Of a stretch of DNA of 64,000 nucleotides, positions 12,483-23,300 are shown one piece after another. The translations under genes were made by a program, and so were the position numbers. Location of the stretch: positions 5,928,191 to 5,992,190 of the forward strand of contig CM036223.1 of NCBI GenBank assembly GCA_020631735.1, given 5' to 3'. Origin of the DNA: Saccharum officinarum (taxonomy: Eukaryota; Streptophyta; Magnoliopsida; Poales; Poaceae). The notes beneath the pieces were generated by a model. It saw only the letters and a list, made by a program, of their open reading frames with translations, did not search any database and had not been told where the DNA came from. Within the stretch, counting starts at the first letter, position 1. Each line of letters opens with the position of its first letter.

Positions 12483-13437
12483 ATGCTTTACGTTAACTGC
12501 TGCATTAAGTTTAGGAGTTGTTTGCAACCGTTGCTGCATTATACCTTGTTTACTACGTTCTACCCTATCCTTGTCACCTTGTCATTCGCAGTCAAGTAAT
12601 TGCTTAGCTTGCTTAGACCGGTAGAAGTCGGGTGATTTTCTGTCACCTGCGAGCTATAGGTGTTTATCTGGATCTGATTGAGAAAAGATGTCATCATGAA
12701 ATAACTAAGTGTTAATGCGAAATTGAGACTAGACGGAAACTTGCAGGGTTTTGGACTGTAGTGTTTTCCGTCTGTGTCGATTAAGGACCGTCCGTTGTTG
12801 GGCCTCGGGTCATATTGAACGCATGCCTCACATTTAGCTGGCCGAATAAAGTACCTTCCGACCATGAAGCTGGGAGATTATTTGGGCCGAGTGGATTGCC
12901 CGCAACGCACTGTACCGGAGTAGTAGTGGCAGGATACGGGGGCGCGATGATAAGGCCAAAGAGCAGTCGGGCGGCCCCCGGGTACAAGTGGTTCCTGGCA
13001 AGCTCGCGACTTTACCTGAATGGTTGACTCGGTGACCAACACCTCACTTTAGCGGGTGAGTGAGGTTTGTGTGAGGAATAACTTACCAGCTGGTTAATAA
13101 TCGATTCAAATCGCCATCGTTCACTAGATAGTAAGCACTTGACTTGAGCTACTTTATCGTAGTAATATTGATGGAACACTTGGACAGTTATATAAAATAT
13201 GACATAATGAAAGTTGTTAGTGATCATTGGTTATCATTACCTGTTTAATTACATTTTACTTTAAGTACAGGTGCAAATGTTGTTGATAGGTTAATAAAGA
13301 TTTAACTTGATGCAAAGCTTTTGTAAAGATTCTCTAAATACTAAAAATGCATTTTTGCAAATGAGTCAGCCACCCCACCAGACAGCCTGTCATGATTCCT
13401 TGGTGTCTTTTATTTTTGTTCTGTTGGGTAAGTCTAG

Positions 13438-13459
13438 CTGAGTACCTTCTCGTACTCAG
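13438..13459 (+). promoter_or_regulatory. Conserved stem-loop in LTR C, just after a donor-like site
   Basis: The arms CTGAGTAC and GTACTCAG form a perfect 8-bp stem with a 6-nt loop. It starts 10 nt after a strong 5' splice-site-like GTAAGT (13428). The same stem is present in LTR A at 17651-17672 with one change, in the loop. Confidence 0.6.
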
Positions 13460-13905
13460 GGCTTTGTTCACACTTATTGCAGATGGGCAGATGTATTACG
13501 GCTACTGTATCAACTGCCTGTATCCTGCAATAGGAGAAACGTAGGACTATGGGCAATGGTCATTCACTACATCTCGTCTGATGCTTTTGATGGAAGATGA
13601 TCCTGAACTGGCACTGTATTTTGAACTCTGTGTGTGTGATTTGAACAAAATGCTTTCGCTACTTTTAATTTGAAACTGTTTTGTAATAACTATGTTTAAA
13701 CTCTGATGTATTTATGCCGCGAACTTTTATGTAACTTGTGATGGTGACCGCTGAACTTATTACGATCTTGGCTGGTATGCAAGTTGGTTTGAAATCCGTC
13801 GTGATTTCACGGACTACCGGGTTATACGGGCTTAAGTTTGCTAAATCGTCTGCTCGGTGGATGATTTTCTCACTTAATCTCGTATAATTGGTCGGTTCTG
13901 TTACA

Positions 13906-14108
13906 GCTGGCATCGGAGCATGGTTTAGCGAATTTAATGTTCACAAGTGTATTTAAAACAAAATGTGTTTGAAAAACGCGATTTACAAACTAAGAGTGTG
14001 CCAGTGGTCATATCCTTTATGCCTAGTAAGGACTCTAGGTGGCTTAATTAAGTACTGACTTGGGGGTTCTTGCACCATATTTCTATTTCGTCGCTCATAC
14101 GGCGTGCT
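13906..14108 (+). mobile_element. Truncated leader of element C with PBS
   Basis: It begins GCTGGCATCGGAGCATGG, a primer-binding site close to the 3' end complement of initiator tRNA-Met. The 203 bp are very similar to the leader of element A at 18124-18326. They stop where LTR A begins, at ...CATACGGCGTGCT. This is the only internal part of element C in view on its right side. Confidence 0.85.
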
Positions 14109-16393
14109 TGTAACACCCCTGGGTGTTAAGCATGCATTATCATTCAAAGCATAAGCATTCAACATCATTGCATGATTAGCATTATTTGAATTGTAGCTCT
14201 TTAAAATTTAATTTGAAAAACAAATAAATGGGAACCCTAAGTTTGATATAGGTGTTAAAAAGTTGGTGAACTTTTGAGAAGTAGCAATTTTAAATAATCT
14301 AGAATAAATCAACTTGATTATTGGAGCAAAATTTTGAATTCAAGTCTTCCTCAAATTCTGTTTTAAAAATATTCTAAGTAAATGAGTTTTTGATTTTAAA
14401 TTAGCTTTAAATCTCAAATTCAAAATCTATTGAGAATTTTGAAAAGTGCTCTATATGAAAGTTGTAGAGAATAAAATTTTGAACAACTTTTAGTTTGGGC
14501 CAAATTTCTGAAAACCTCTTTTTCATCTCCAAATTCAATTTTGAAACAAAGAATTAAATCTGAAAATATTTTGAAAAAGAAAAATCAGATTTTCGCCTTC
14601 GTGGGCTTCGGCTTCCCTTTCGGCCCAGCGTCGCTGGCGCCCGGCCCGCGCCTGCGTCTTCTCCCTCCCGCTCCCGCGCGCGCACGCCCGCGCGTGGCGT
14701 CGTGGCGCCGCGGCAGCGTTCAGCCGCCGCGTGGCCGCACGCCGTCGGAATCACGCGACACGCGCCCTGTGGCCCCCGCAGCGTCCGCGCCCGCTTACCC
14801 CCTCCGCGCGCTCGTTCTCCTCGCTTGCTCCCTCCATTCTCCCTCGCCCGCCCGCCGCAGCAGCAGCAGAGCTCCGCCTCGCCATCGCCGGCTCCCGAGC
14901 TCCGCAACCGCCTTAGCCGCCGCTCCGGCTCACCGCCTCCGCCTCCGTCTTCGCCCTCGCTGCGCCTTTCCGTGGTGCATCCGGTGCTCGCCACAGCCCA
15001 CTAGGATTCGGTCTCCACCGCGGTAATGGCTCGCCGGAGTTCAGCCGAGCTCACCGGAGTGACCCGCTCCGTGGGCCGCACCCCTCCACGCCACTTCTCG
15101 TCCACTTCTCAAGCGCACGAGCACCGCACTTGCACCGCGATTCTTGCTGACCTTACCGCGCAGCTCCTCTCGGTCGGAGCTGGCCGGTCGACGGCGTCCC
15201 GCGCCGCCGAGCCGCCATGCTCGCCGACGAGCTCGATGCCGAGCTCGTCTGGCCACCCACTAGGCACCACTGGGTTCGCGTCGGTGAGAGGAACACGATG
15301 GTGCCCTCCTCGTCGTCGGAGGACTCGCCGGCGGCGAGATCCCGGCGGTCCGCACCGCCTCTGGCCGGCTACGGCTGACGGGTGGGCCCGTCTGACCCAT
15401 GGGTCCCGCCTGTCTGTCTCAGCGTTTCGGTTCTGGGTGTCACAGCGGGTGCACGTAGCGTTTAAAGCCGGTTTTGATTTTCGGTTTTAAAGAAATTGAT
15501 TTCCAGAAAATCTGAAAAAGGCTTCCAAAAATTGTATCTCAAGATTTATAGCTCCAAAAATCATGAAACAAATTGTGAAATGTTCCTTTTGAATAGATCT
15601 ACAGTTTAAAAATATCTCATGTTATTTTTGTGACACTCTACTGTGCAATTTTATTTAATTGTTATATATGCTGTTATCTTAGAAAAAGTGTAGTAAATAA
15701 AATAATAGAGGGAAAAATATGATTCTTGTTACATTAGTCTTTATTAGTGATGTACTTTCTAGGAAAAATGCCAGTGAAGCATGTTCTGTGGAAAAATGTT
15801 GAAGTGTAGTTCAAATGCTTTTAATTGGTAATATCTGTTATTTTTACTATAGAGCAAAATTTGTATACAACATACATCTGATAATTTTTGTAGTATGTTG
15901 GTTTACTGTTAGTAACCTAAGAAAATTGTGAAATCTGTTGTTTGACACTTTTTCTAGTATAAAATAAATTCATGCTCACAATTAGGCTATAGCTTGTTTA
16001 TTTTGTACAGGCAGTTTTACTTGTGCAATTCTCATGAAAATTTAGTGGTAGGTTAGTTAGGGTAAGAGTAGTCTACTGTAATTTTTGTAGATTTTTATCT
16101 ACACCAGAGATAGGTGTTGTTGTGTAACCCTAGCTAAATAGGGAATAAAAGATTATTCTTTATGAGAAATTGAGAGAAATAAAATATGTTTGGTGTATCT
16201 TTGAAGCATCATGATGCCTTGCTGATGTTATGGATGAGTTAGGTTGGTAAGCTTTGGTAGCTTAGGTTCACTTGTATGTGTAGATGGTAGGCTAACTAAT
16301 AGAAGGATAAGGTGTATGTTTTAGGTTACATGTTCTTGGATGACGTTGACTAACTTGTAGAAGAAATAATTATATTCAAACTGCTCATTCCAT

Positions 16394-16669
16394 GTGCTCA
16401 TCTGCATCTCATGTCATCAAAGCACTCCACCGCAATTCGATGCATTCTTCGCATGTTTCCTTATGCACTTGCATCATACAGGATCGCAGGAGGAGTTGCA
16501 GGCAGCAGTTCCGGAGGAGCAGGCTTGGACGGATCAGCAGGAACCCCAGGCACAGGAGGTGCCCGAGGAGGAAGAGTCAGGCGAGGAACTGCCAGAGTGC
16601 GTCGATCACCACCCTAGTTCGTTCGAAAGAGGCAAGCCCCGGAGCATTTTAAGCCTCCTAAATTTATAA
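16394..16669 (+). CDS. Small acidic ORF inside LTR type A (plus copy)
   Basis: A 91-codon frame, same as 965-1240 minus. Its middle is Glu/Gln/Pro-rich and its end is CVDHHPSSFERGKPRSI. An acceptor-like GGATCGCAG lies inside the frame before the acidic part, so the true start might be on an upstream exon. No known domain. Confidence 0.4.
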   Translation: MLICISCHQSTPPQFDAFFACFLMHLHHTGSQEELQAAVPEEQAWTDQQEPQAQEVPEEEESGEELPECVDHHPSSFERGKPRSILSLLNL

Positions 16670-17650
16670 AAAGTTATTCCTTATTACATGAGTTATAGTT
16701 ATATATTGTTGCACTAAGTTATAGGAGTTGAGTGAAACCGTTGTTGCATTATTACCTTGGCCACCGGATTATCTTTTACCCTGTTAGGTCAGGATCGAGT
16801 AAATTGCTTAGCCATGCTTAGACCGGTAGAAGTCGGGTGATTTCCTGTCACCTGCGAGTTATAGGTGGATACCAGGTTATGGTTAGCTGTAATTGTGATC
16901 ATGAAAAGTAACCAAGTGTTGATGGATAAACGGAGACCGGGCGGAGTCTTATAGGGTTTTGGACTATAGTGATTCCGTCTGTGTCAGTTAAGGACCGATC
17001 GTTGCTCGTCCCTCTTGTCATGTTGAACGCATGCCTCACATTTAGCTGGCCGAATAAAGTACCTTTCGACCGCGAAGCTAGTGACACTTTTTGAGCCGGG
17101 ATAAACTCGGGTTGGCAGACTGGTGTGGAAGGGGGGTAACGGGGACGCGAAGAGTGAGCCCAAGGTGCGTCCTGGCAGTCGGGCGGTCCCTGGGTAGTGC
17201 GATCCATGATTGTTATCCCGCGGCTTCTCGGAAAATGTCATTGGTGATCTACGCGACCCTGACGGGGGAAGCATGGTTTGTGTGAGGAATAAATCTCCAG
17301 CTGGATAGGAATTCGATTCGAATCGCCGTCGCTCCCGGTTAGTGAGCACTTGACTCGAGCTATGGCATCGTAGTTTTAATGATGGAACACGGATGGTTAT
17401 GGGGATAATGTTGGAAAGGCCAAACCTGAGATGGTAATCTTTGATGTTAATGGTTAATCAAGTGTTTGTTTTAGTCATAGGTGCTCATTTAGCATGAATA
17501 GGTTGTCCTAAAAATGATGCTAAAGACACTTATCCTTAGTCATTCATAACAACTTGTGCTTTTCGCAAAGGAGTCAAGCCAATCCACTATGTAAAGCCTT
17601 GCATGCTCCTTGGTGTCATGTTATTTCTAGTTTATGACGGGTAAGTCTAG

Positions 17651-17672
17651 CTGAGTACATTCTCGTACTCAG
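17651..17672 (+). promoter_or_regulatory. Conserved stem-loop in LTR A
   Basis: Perfect 8-bp stem CTGAGTAC/GTACTCAG, beginning 10 nt after the GTAAGT donor-like site at 17641. If the donor is used, the hairpin lies in the intron and is present only in unspliced genomic RNA. The splicing and any packaging role are inference. Confidence 0.6.
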
Positions 17673-18123
17673 GGCGTTGTTCCCATTGTTGTTGCAGATG
17701 GTCAGATGTACTATGGGTACTGCTCCAACTGTCTGTATCCGGCGATGGGTGACAACTAGGACCTTGGGCAAGGGTCTTTCTGTTTGTCTTATCTACTGCT
17801 TTTGTGGACCATGACTATCGACTGGCACTGTAACTGAACTAAGTGTGTGTGCGTAAAATTATTTGCTTCCGCTACTTTATGTTGAACTATGTTGTAATAA
17901 CTTTTATTTCCGAACTCCGATGTATCTTACCTTTATGATCAGATTTATGTATCGTGTGAATTGTGGCTGCTAAATCAGTACGATCTTGGTTGTATGTTAG
18001 TGGTTTTGAAATCCTTCGTGATTTCACGGAATCTCGGGTTATACGGGCTTAAGTTTGTTAAATTAACCGCCTCGGTGGAAGATTTTCTTACTTAATTTCG
18101 TATAATTACGTTGATCCGTTACA

Positions 18124-18141
18124 GCTGGCATCGGAGCATGG
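18124..18141 (+). promoter_or_regulatory. Primer-binding site (tRNA-iMet type)
   Basis: GCTGGCATCGGAGCATGG directly follows the LTR end. It differs by two transitions from the TGGTATCAGAGC pattern of plant elements primed by initiator tRNA-Met. Confidence 0.8.
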
Positions 18142-18911
18142 TTTAGCATGCTACTGTTCACATGAGTATTTAAAAATAAAACTGTGTTTTCAAATAAGCT
18201 TTTGAACTTAAAAGTGTGCCAGTGGTCATATCCTTTATGCCCGATAAGGACTCTAGGTGGCTTAATTAAGTACTAACTTGGGGGTTTGCATCATATTTTA
18301 AATTTCGTCGCTCATACGGCGTGCTATGGTATGAGTGCCATTCACTTGAGTGGTAATGTATGGATCCTTTACCTCTACGCCTTGGTAAGTGAGAGTTGTG
18401 AGTGCATGGTCGGATACACTGCCGATCTAGGGGAGTGCTTATGTGATACCAAAATACTTACGTGCCCTGCGTATGTTCGTATGAGGGTATCCAAATTGTG
18501 GGGAATTCCGTCATGCAGTGACGATGCCGTCAATAGGACGACGATTCGGGTAGTTGTTACCGTTATACTCGTATCTGGGGATGCGTGTAGAGCGAGTAAC
18601 TTACTTTACTGCTTTCTGCATGTTTTCATACTGTGAGGTTTGGGCTGAAGTGATTTCTTTTCTGCAGGTACATAACAACGCTTTCGAGTAGTACGTGTTA
18701 GTTACGTTACAAGAGATCGTTGTATGCCACCGTTTATTCCGTTAGTAGTCATTAGTTTTCTAAGTTTGTGAGGACGTACTGAACGTGCATGCATCATGTG
18801 TGCATTTCATTCATGGCACTGTTCCTCCCCTTATAAGTTGATTATCTCATTTCGATAAAAATGCCAACTTAAAAATCTGTTCTCACCACGGTAATAAAAT
18901 TTTTGCTACAG
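18142..18911 (+). other. Untranslated leader of element A
   Basis: About 770 bp with no convincing ORF. It ends in a T-rich tract and TTTTTGCTACAG directly before the ATG of the next ORF, which looks like a 3' splice site. Another pyrimidine-rich TTTTCTGCAG lies near 18660. A spliced leader running from the LTR donor at 17641 is therefore plausible. Confidence 0.5.
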
Positions 18912-19963
18912 ATGGCACGTACCAAGCAGACCGCTCGCAAGTCCACCGGCAGAGCTCCCCGTCATCAGCTTGCTCCGCGCACTCGCCAGCGTCACACTTT
19001 TCTTGGAGAGTTTGGGATGCCTACACTCTTGTGGAGAGTGCTCAGCTATGTAGGCTATCATGATGGGATGGAGCCCCGCTACTTTTGGTCAAATGAGCGG
19101 TTGGGTGAAGGACTTTTGGTGACTGTGGAAGCAGTAGTTCGTCCCCGAGGTGATGGTTCTGAGTGGACCGGTTGGCGTTTTGAGTCAACTGGCAGGACCC
19201 CTGAAGAAGCCGCTGAGAGGGCAGCCTTTGGAATCCTGAGAGATATCATGGATCGCTTTCCTCAGGAGTTGGCAGCAACTATAGTGGGAGTCTTTCCGAG
19301 GGGCAACCCCTCCACTGACTCGTGGCAGCAAGCAAGGGGCAGATCTCTGGAGATTAGCGCAGCAGAGGCACAGAACAGTGACAACCCCGCTATGAGTGCC
19401 ATGTTCGCAGTGATGAGGGCCTTCGATGGAGTGGAAGGTAGTCTGAGACGTGTTTCTAGTGCTCTTGGTCAGGCTCGCGATGACCGCCGTCAGCTTCAGA
19501 GAGATCACGACGCCGAGATTGAGAGGCTCACTGCTGAGATGGCTCAGTTGACTCGTCAGAGAGATCAGGCCACTCAGAGGACTGTGATTTTTGAGGGAGA
19601 TGTACGTGCCCTGAGAGAGCAGCTTGGGCAACTGACCACCACCCACAGGAATGCTGAGAGCATGTTGGCTCATGTGCTCCATCAGAGGAATGAAGCCTGG
19701 TCCGCAGAGAATGTGTTGAGAGCTAACAGTTTGAGCTCGAGCAGCGGCTGGCTGATGCCGAAGAGTACAACGATAACTTGCATGAAGAGGTCCATCGGCT
19801 GAACAATCAGCTTAACCCTTATGACCTTCCTGGCGCAGCAGAGATGGATTTGGATGCAGACGAAGATCCTGAAGAGCCCGTGGCGCCAGCTGAGGAGCAC
19901 GACGACGCTGCAGTTGGCGACAACGCCAACGTCTCGGACCTAGATAGCGATCACGATGAGTAG
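18912..19963 (+). CDS. Extra retrotransposon ORF with a histone H3-like N-terminal tail
   Basis: This is an ORF of about 350 codons between the leader and gag. Residues 1-13 (MARTKQTARKSTG) equal the histone H3 tail, and APR-x-QLA follows with a short deletion (GK replaced by R). The positions equal to H3 R2, K4, R8, K9, S10 and T11 are kept, while K14, K18 and K23 are lost. The middle (about 30-130) has a compact Trp/Tyr-containing region. Residues about 170-290 are a strong coiled coil. The end is very acidic (DLDADEDPEEP ... DLDSDHDE). A one-base frameshift near 19730 breaks the frame; the continuing frame runs to the TAG at 19963. The start is chosen at 18912 because it gives the exact H3 N-terminus and follows an acceptor-like CAG. 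I know of extra ORFs in some plant Ty3 elements, but cannot say whether this one is described. Confidence 0.85.
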
Positions 19964-20330
19964 GCTAGTAGTTGTTGCACTAGCTACTAGGTTCCGTTTG
20001 CATGATCTTTTGCTTGTTGGCACTTTGGACATGTAATAATGAGTAGAAAGACTAAAGCTTGATGTAAGGTTGGAAAGCTTGGATGTGTTTGTGGCGGTAT
20101 CCGAACGTCAAAAGTCCAGTGTATGTATGCTGGCAACTTGGTTGTAATGGACGCGATGTGTGTGCTTTAAGTAATATAATTAGTGATGTTGTGTTAATTG
20201 GAATGACTTATTGTGCCCCTGTTTTATTGTATGAATTTATTCTCTCCAGTGAATTCAGTTCGGCATGATTTTTCATTCGGTCGCAATTCCTACAACATCA
20301 CCTAATAATTATTGTTGCTGAAACATGCAG
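19964..20330 (+). other. Spacer between extra ORF and gag
   Basis: No ORF of note. It ends AAACATGCAG directly before the gag ATG at 20331, again a 3' splice-site-like junction. This suggests gag-pol may be translated from a separately spliced RNA or from a downstream start. Confidence 0.45.
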
Positions 20331-23300
20331 ATGCCGAACACTCGTCGTACCGTGTATGGTACCGCTGAGGCTGGTGGCAGTGCAGCTGCTAATGATGATC
20401 GGGATCCACCACCGCCTCCTCCACCTTACACTGCGGAACAGTTTTTCGCCCAATTCCTGGGAAGCCAACGAAACATGGAGAGCATGCAACAGAATATGGA
20501 AGCGGCGCTGCGCAGTATCGCAGATAATACCCGTCGGGGATAAACCGGGAGGTCACGAAGCAAATCCGTACAGCAGTTTCAAGGACTTCATGGATACTCG
20601 TCCACCGATCTTCAAGGAAGCCGCAGAACCTTTAGATGCAGAAGAGTGGATTAATACGATGGAAGATAAGTTTCGTGTCTTAAGAATGACTGAAGTGTTG
20701 AAGACTGAGTACGCAGCTCATCAGCTTCAAGGTCCGGCAGGAATGTGGTGGAAGCATCACCGCACCACTTTTCCTCCCCATGCCCATATCTCTTGGAGGG
20801 AGTTCACTGAAGCCTTCCGTGGAACATACATTCCACCTGGTCTGACCGAGATGAAGCTTGGGGAATTCCTGGCATTAAATCAAGGCACGAAGACTGTGAC
20901 TCAATACCTGCATGCCTTTAATAACCTGAGCCGTTATGCTCCGGACATGGTGGATACTGATGCCAAGAAGATCGCTAGTTTCAAGAGAGGCCTGAGTCCC
21001 AAGATGATGAAACATGTGGGTACAAACATGAGGACTAGTTTCAATGACTTCGTTAGCGACTGTTTGAAGCAAGAGAAGAACAACCATGTGTATGCTGCTT
21101 CCAAGATCCGTAAGAGGGCTTTCGAGTCGGGTTCGTCTCAGTCCAGGACCCCAGTAGCCAACCGCCCAGCTTATCGATCGCCTGCCCCAGGTGCAAGGTT
21201 TAGGCCACCGCAAAGGAAGAATCAGAATGCTCAGCCACCCCAGAGGAACCAGAAGCCGTTCAAGATGGCATTGCCTCAAGCAAAGGCAGGACAAGGCAGT
21301 TCATCTGGAACTGTGGCTCAGGTGAAGGGACCGTGCTTCAACTGCAACCAACCTGGACACTTTGCAAAGTATTGTCCCTACCCTAAGAAACAGCAAACGC
21401 AGTATCAAGCTCGTGTGCACCACACCACTGTGGATGACATCCCTGAGGGAGAACCGGTGACAGCTGGTATGTTTTCTATCAACAATCATCCTGCAGTAGT
21501 TTTGTTTGATTCCGGATCATCTCATTCCTTTGTAAGTCAAGCATTCGTTAAGAGACATGAGCAAAAGATAGTTGAATTGGAATGTGCATATAAAATCAGT
21601 TCAGCTGGGGCTGATCTGTTGACTAATCAGATTGTTCAGGGAGTAACCCTAAACATATCGAACCGGCAATATAAGCTTAACCTGATAGTCATGCCAGGGT
21701 TAGTTTTGGATGTGATCATGGGTATGAACTGGATGAATCAAATGGGAGTTGTAATTGATGTTGGAGGAAGGAGTATCTCTCTTAAGGAACCCAGTGGGGA
21801 AGGCACCTTTCGGGTGGTCCTACCTCGGAGGGTAGACCTAGCTAGCACATCTTGTGCGATACAAACTACTCTGCTAGTCCAGATTCCAGTGGTCTGTGAG
21901 TTTCCAGATGTGTTTCCAGAGGAGTTACCTGGACTTCCACCAGACCGAGAGGTTGAGTTTGCCATTGAGTTAATTCCAGGAACAGCACCGATTTCAAGAA
22001 GGCCTTATCGGATGCCTCCCAATGAGTTAGCAGAATTGAAAAAGCAACTTCAGGATTTGCTAAGGAAAGGGTTGATTCGTCCCAGCTCGTCCGAATGGGG
22101 ATGCCCCGCTCTGTTTGTGAAAAAGAAGAAGGATAACTCCTTACGCATGTGCGTGGATTATCGGCCACTGAATGCAGTGACAATTAAAAACAAGTATCCT
22201 CTTCCTCGGATTGATATCTTGTTTGACCAATTGTCCAAAGCCAAAGTGTTCTCTAAAATAGATCTGAGATCAGGGTACCACCAGATAAAAATTAGGCCGC
22301 AAGATGTGCCTAAGACTGCGTTCTCTACCAGATATGGTTTGTACGAGTATCTTGTCATGTCCTTCGGATTGACAAATGCTCCTGCATACTTTATGTACCT
22401 GATGAATTCGGTTTTCATGCCCGAGTTGGACAAGTTTGTGATAGTGTTCATTGATGACATACTGATATACTCAGAAAATGAAGAAGAACATGCGGAACAC
22501 CTCAGGATAGTCTTGACTAGACTCAGAGAACATCGACTGTATGCTAAGTTCAGCAAGTGTGAGTTCTGGCTTAGGACAGTTCCTTTTCTCGGCCACGTGT
22601 TGTCTGAAAATGGCATTTCTGTCGACCCCAGTAAGGTACAAGAGGTTATGAACTGGAAGTCACCAATTTCAGTTAACGAAGTTCGCAGTTTCCTTGGTTT
22701 AGCCGGTTACTACCGTCGCTTCATACCAGATTTCTCGAAGATTGCCAAACCAATGACAAGCCTGTTACAGAAGGATCATAAGTTTGTATGGACAGAGGAG
22801 TGCGAAGCAGCCTTCTGTACCTTGCGGAAGTTGTTGACCACTGCTCCTGTTCTGGCCCAACCAGATATAGAAAAGCCGTTTGACGTTTTCTGTGACGCAT
22901 CCAAGAATGGGTTAGGATGTGTGCTAATGCAAAATGGAAAAGTCGTTGCTTACGCCTCACGGCAATTGAGGAAGCATGAAGTTAACTATCCTACACATGA
23001 TTTAGAGCTTGCAGCAGTGGTGCATGCTCTAAAGATTTGGAGGCACTACCTGTTAGGTAATGTGTGTAATATCTTCACAGATCATAAGAGTCTCAAATAC
23101 ATCTTTACCCAATCTGAGTTGAACATGCGACAGAGGAGATGGTTAGAGTTGATAAAGGACTATAATCTGAACGTGCACTATCACCCTGGAAAGGCTAATG
23201 TAGTAGCAGATGCACTGAGCAGAAAATCCCATGCTATTGATGTGCAACCGTTGTTTGAAGAAGGGTTCAATTTGTTACATCCTGCTGTGTTGCATAATAT

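Larger units (their letters stand above)
9951..13905 (+). mobile_element. LTR type C, complete (3,955 bp)
   Basis: It begins TGTAACATCTCTGGGCGTTA and ends CTGTTACA, with inverted TGTAAC/GTTACA ends. It is followed directly by a primer-binding site. A GC-rich block lies at about 10440-11310, the small acidic ORF at 12282-12482, and a strong donor-like GGTAAGT with a following hairpin at 13428-13459. It diverges from type A over most of its length but keeps the order of parts. It is flanked by a candidate polypurine tract on the left and a PBS on the right, so it is bordered by internal sequence on both sides. Confidence 0.93.
14109..18123 (+). mobile_element. LTR type A, complete 5' LTR (4,015 bp)
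   Basis: It starts TGTAACACCCCTGGGTGTTA, a near-palindrome, and ends CCGTTACA, directly before a PBS. It is unusually long, as is common for the Tekay/Del chromovirus clade. A GC-rich block (about 14590-15440) may hold the promoter. The small acidic ORF is at 16394-16669, a donor-like GGGTAAGT at 17639, and a hairpin at 17651-17672. It interrupts the leader of element C; the 5 bp before it are GTGCT. The matching target copy is not in view because the right end of the element falls in a gap. Confidence 0.95.

Noticed and set aside
18912..19963. A real histone H3 gene.
   Set aside because: Only the N-terminal tail matches. No histone fold follows; the rest is a coiled coil with an acidic end, within a retrotransposon.
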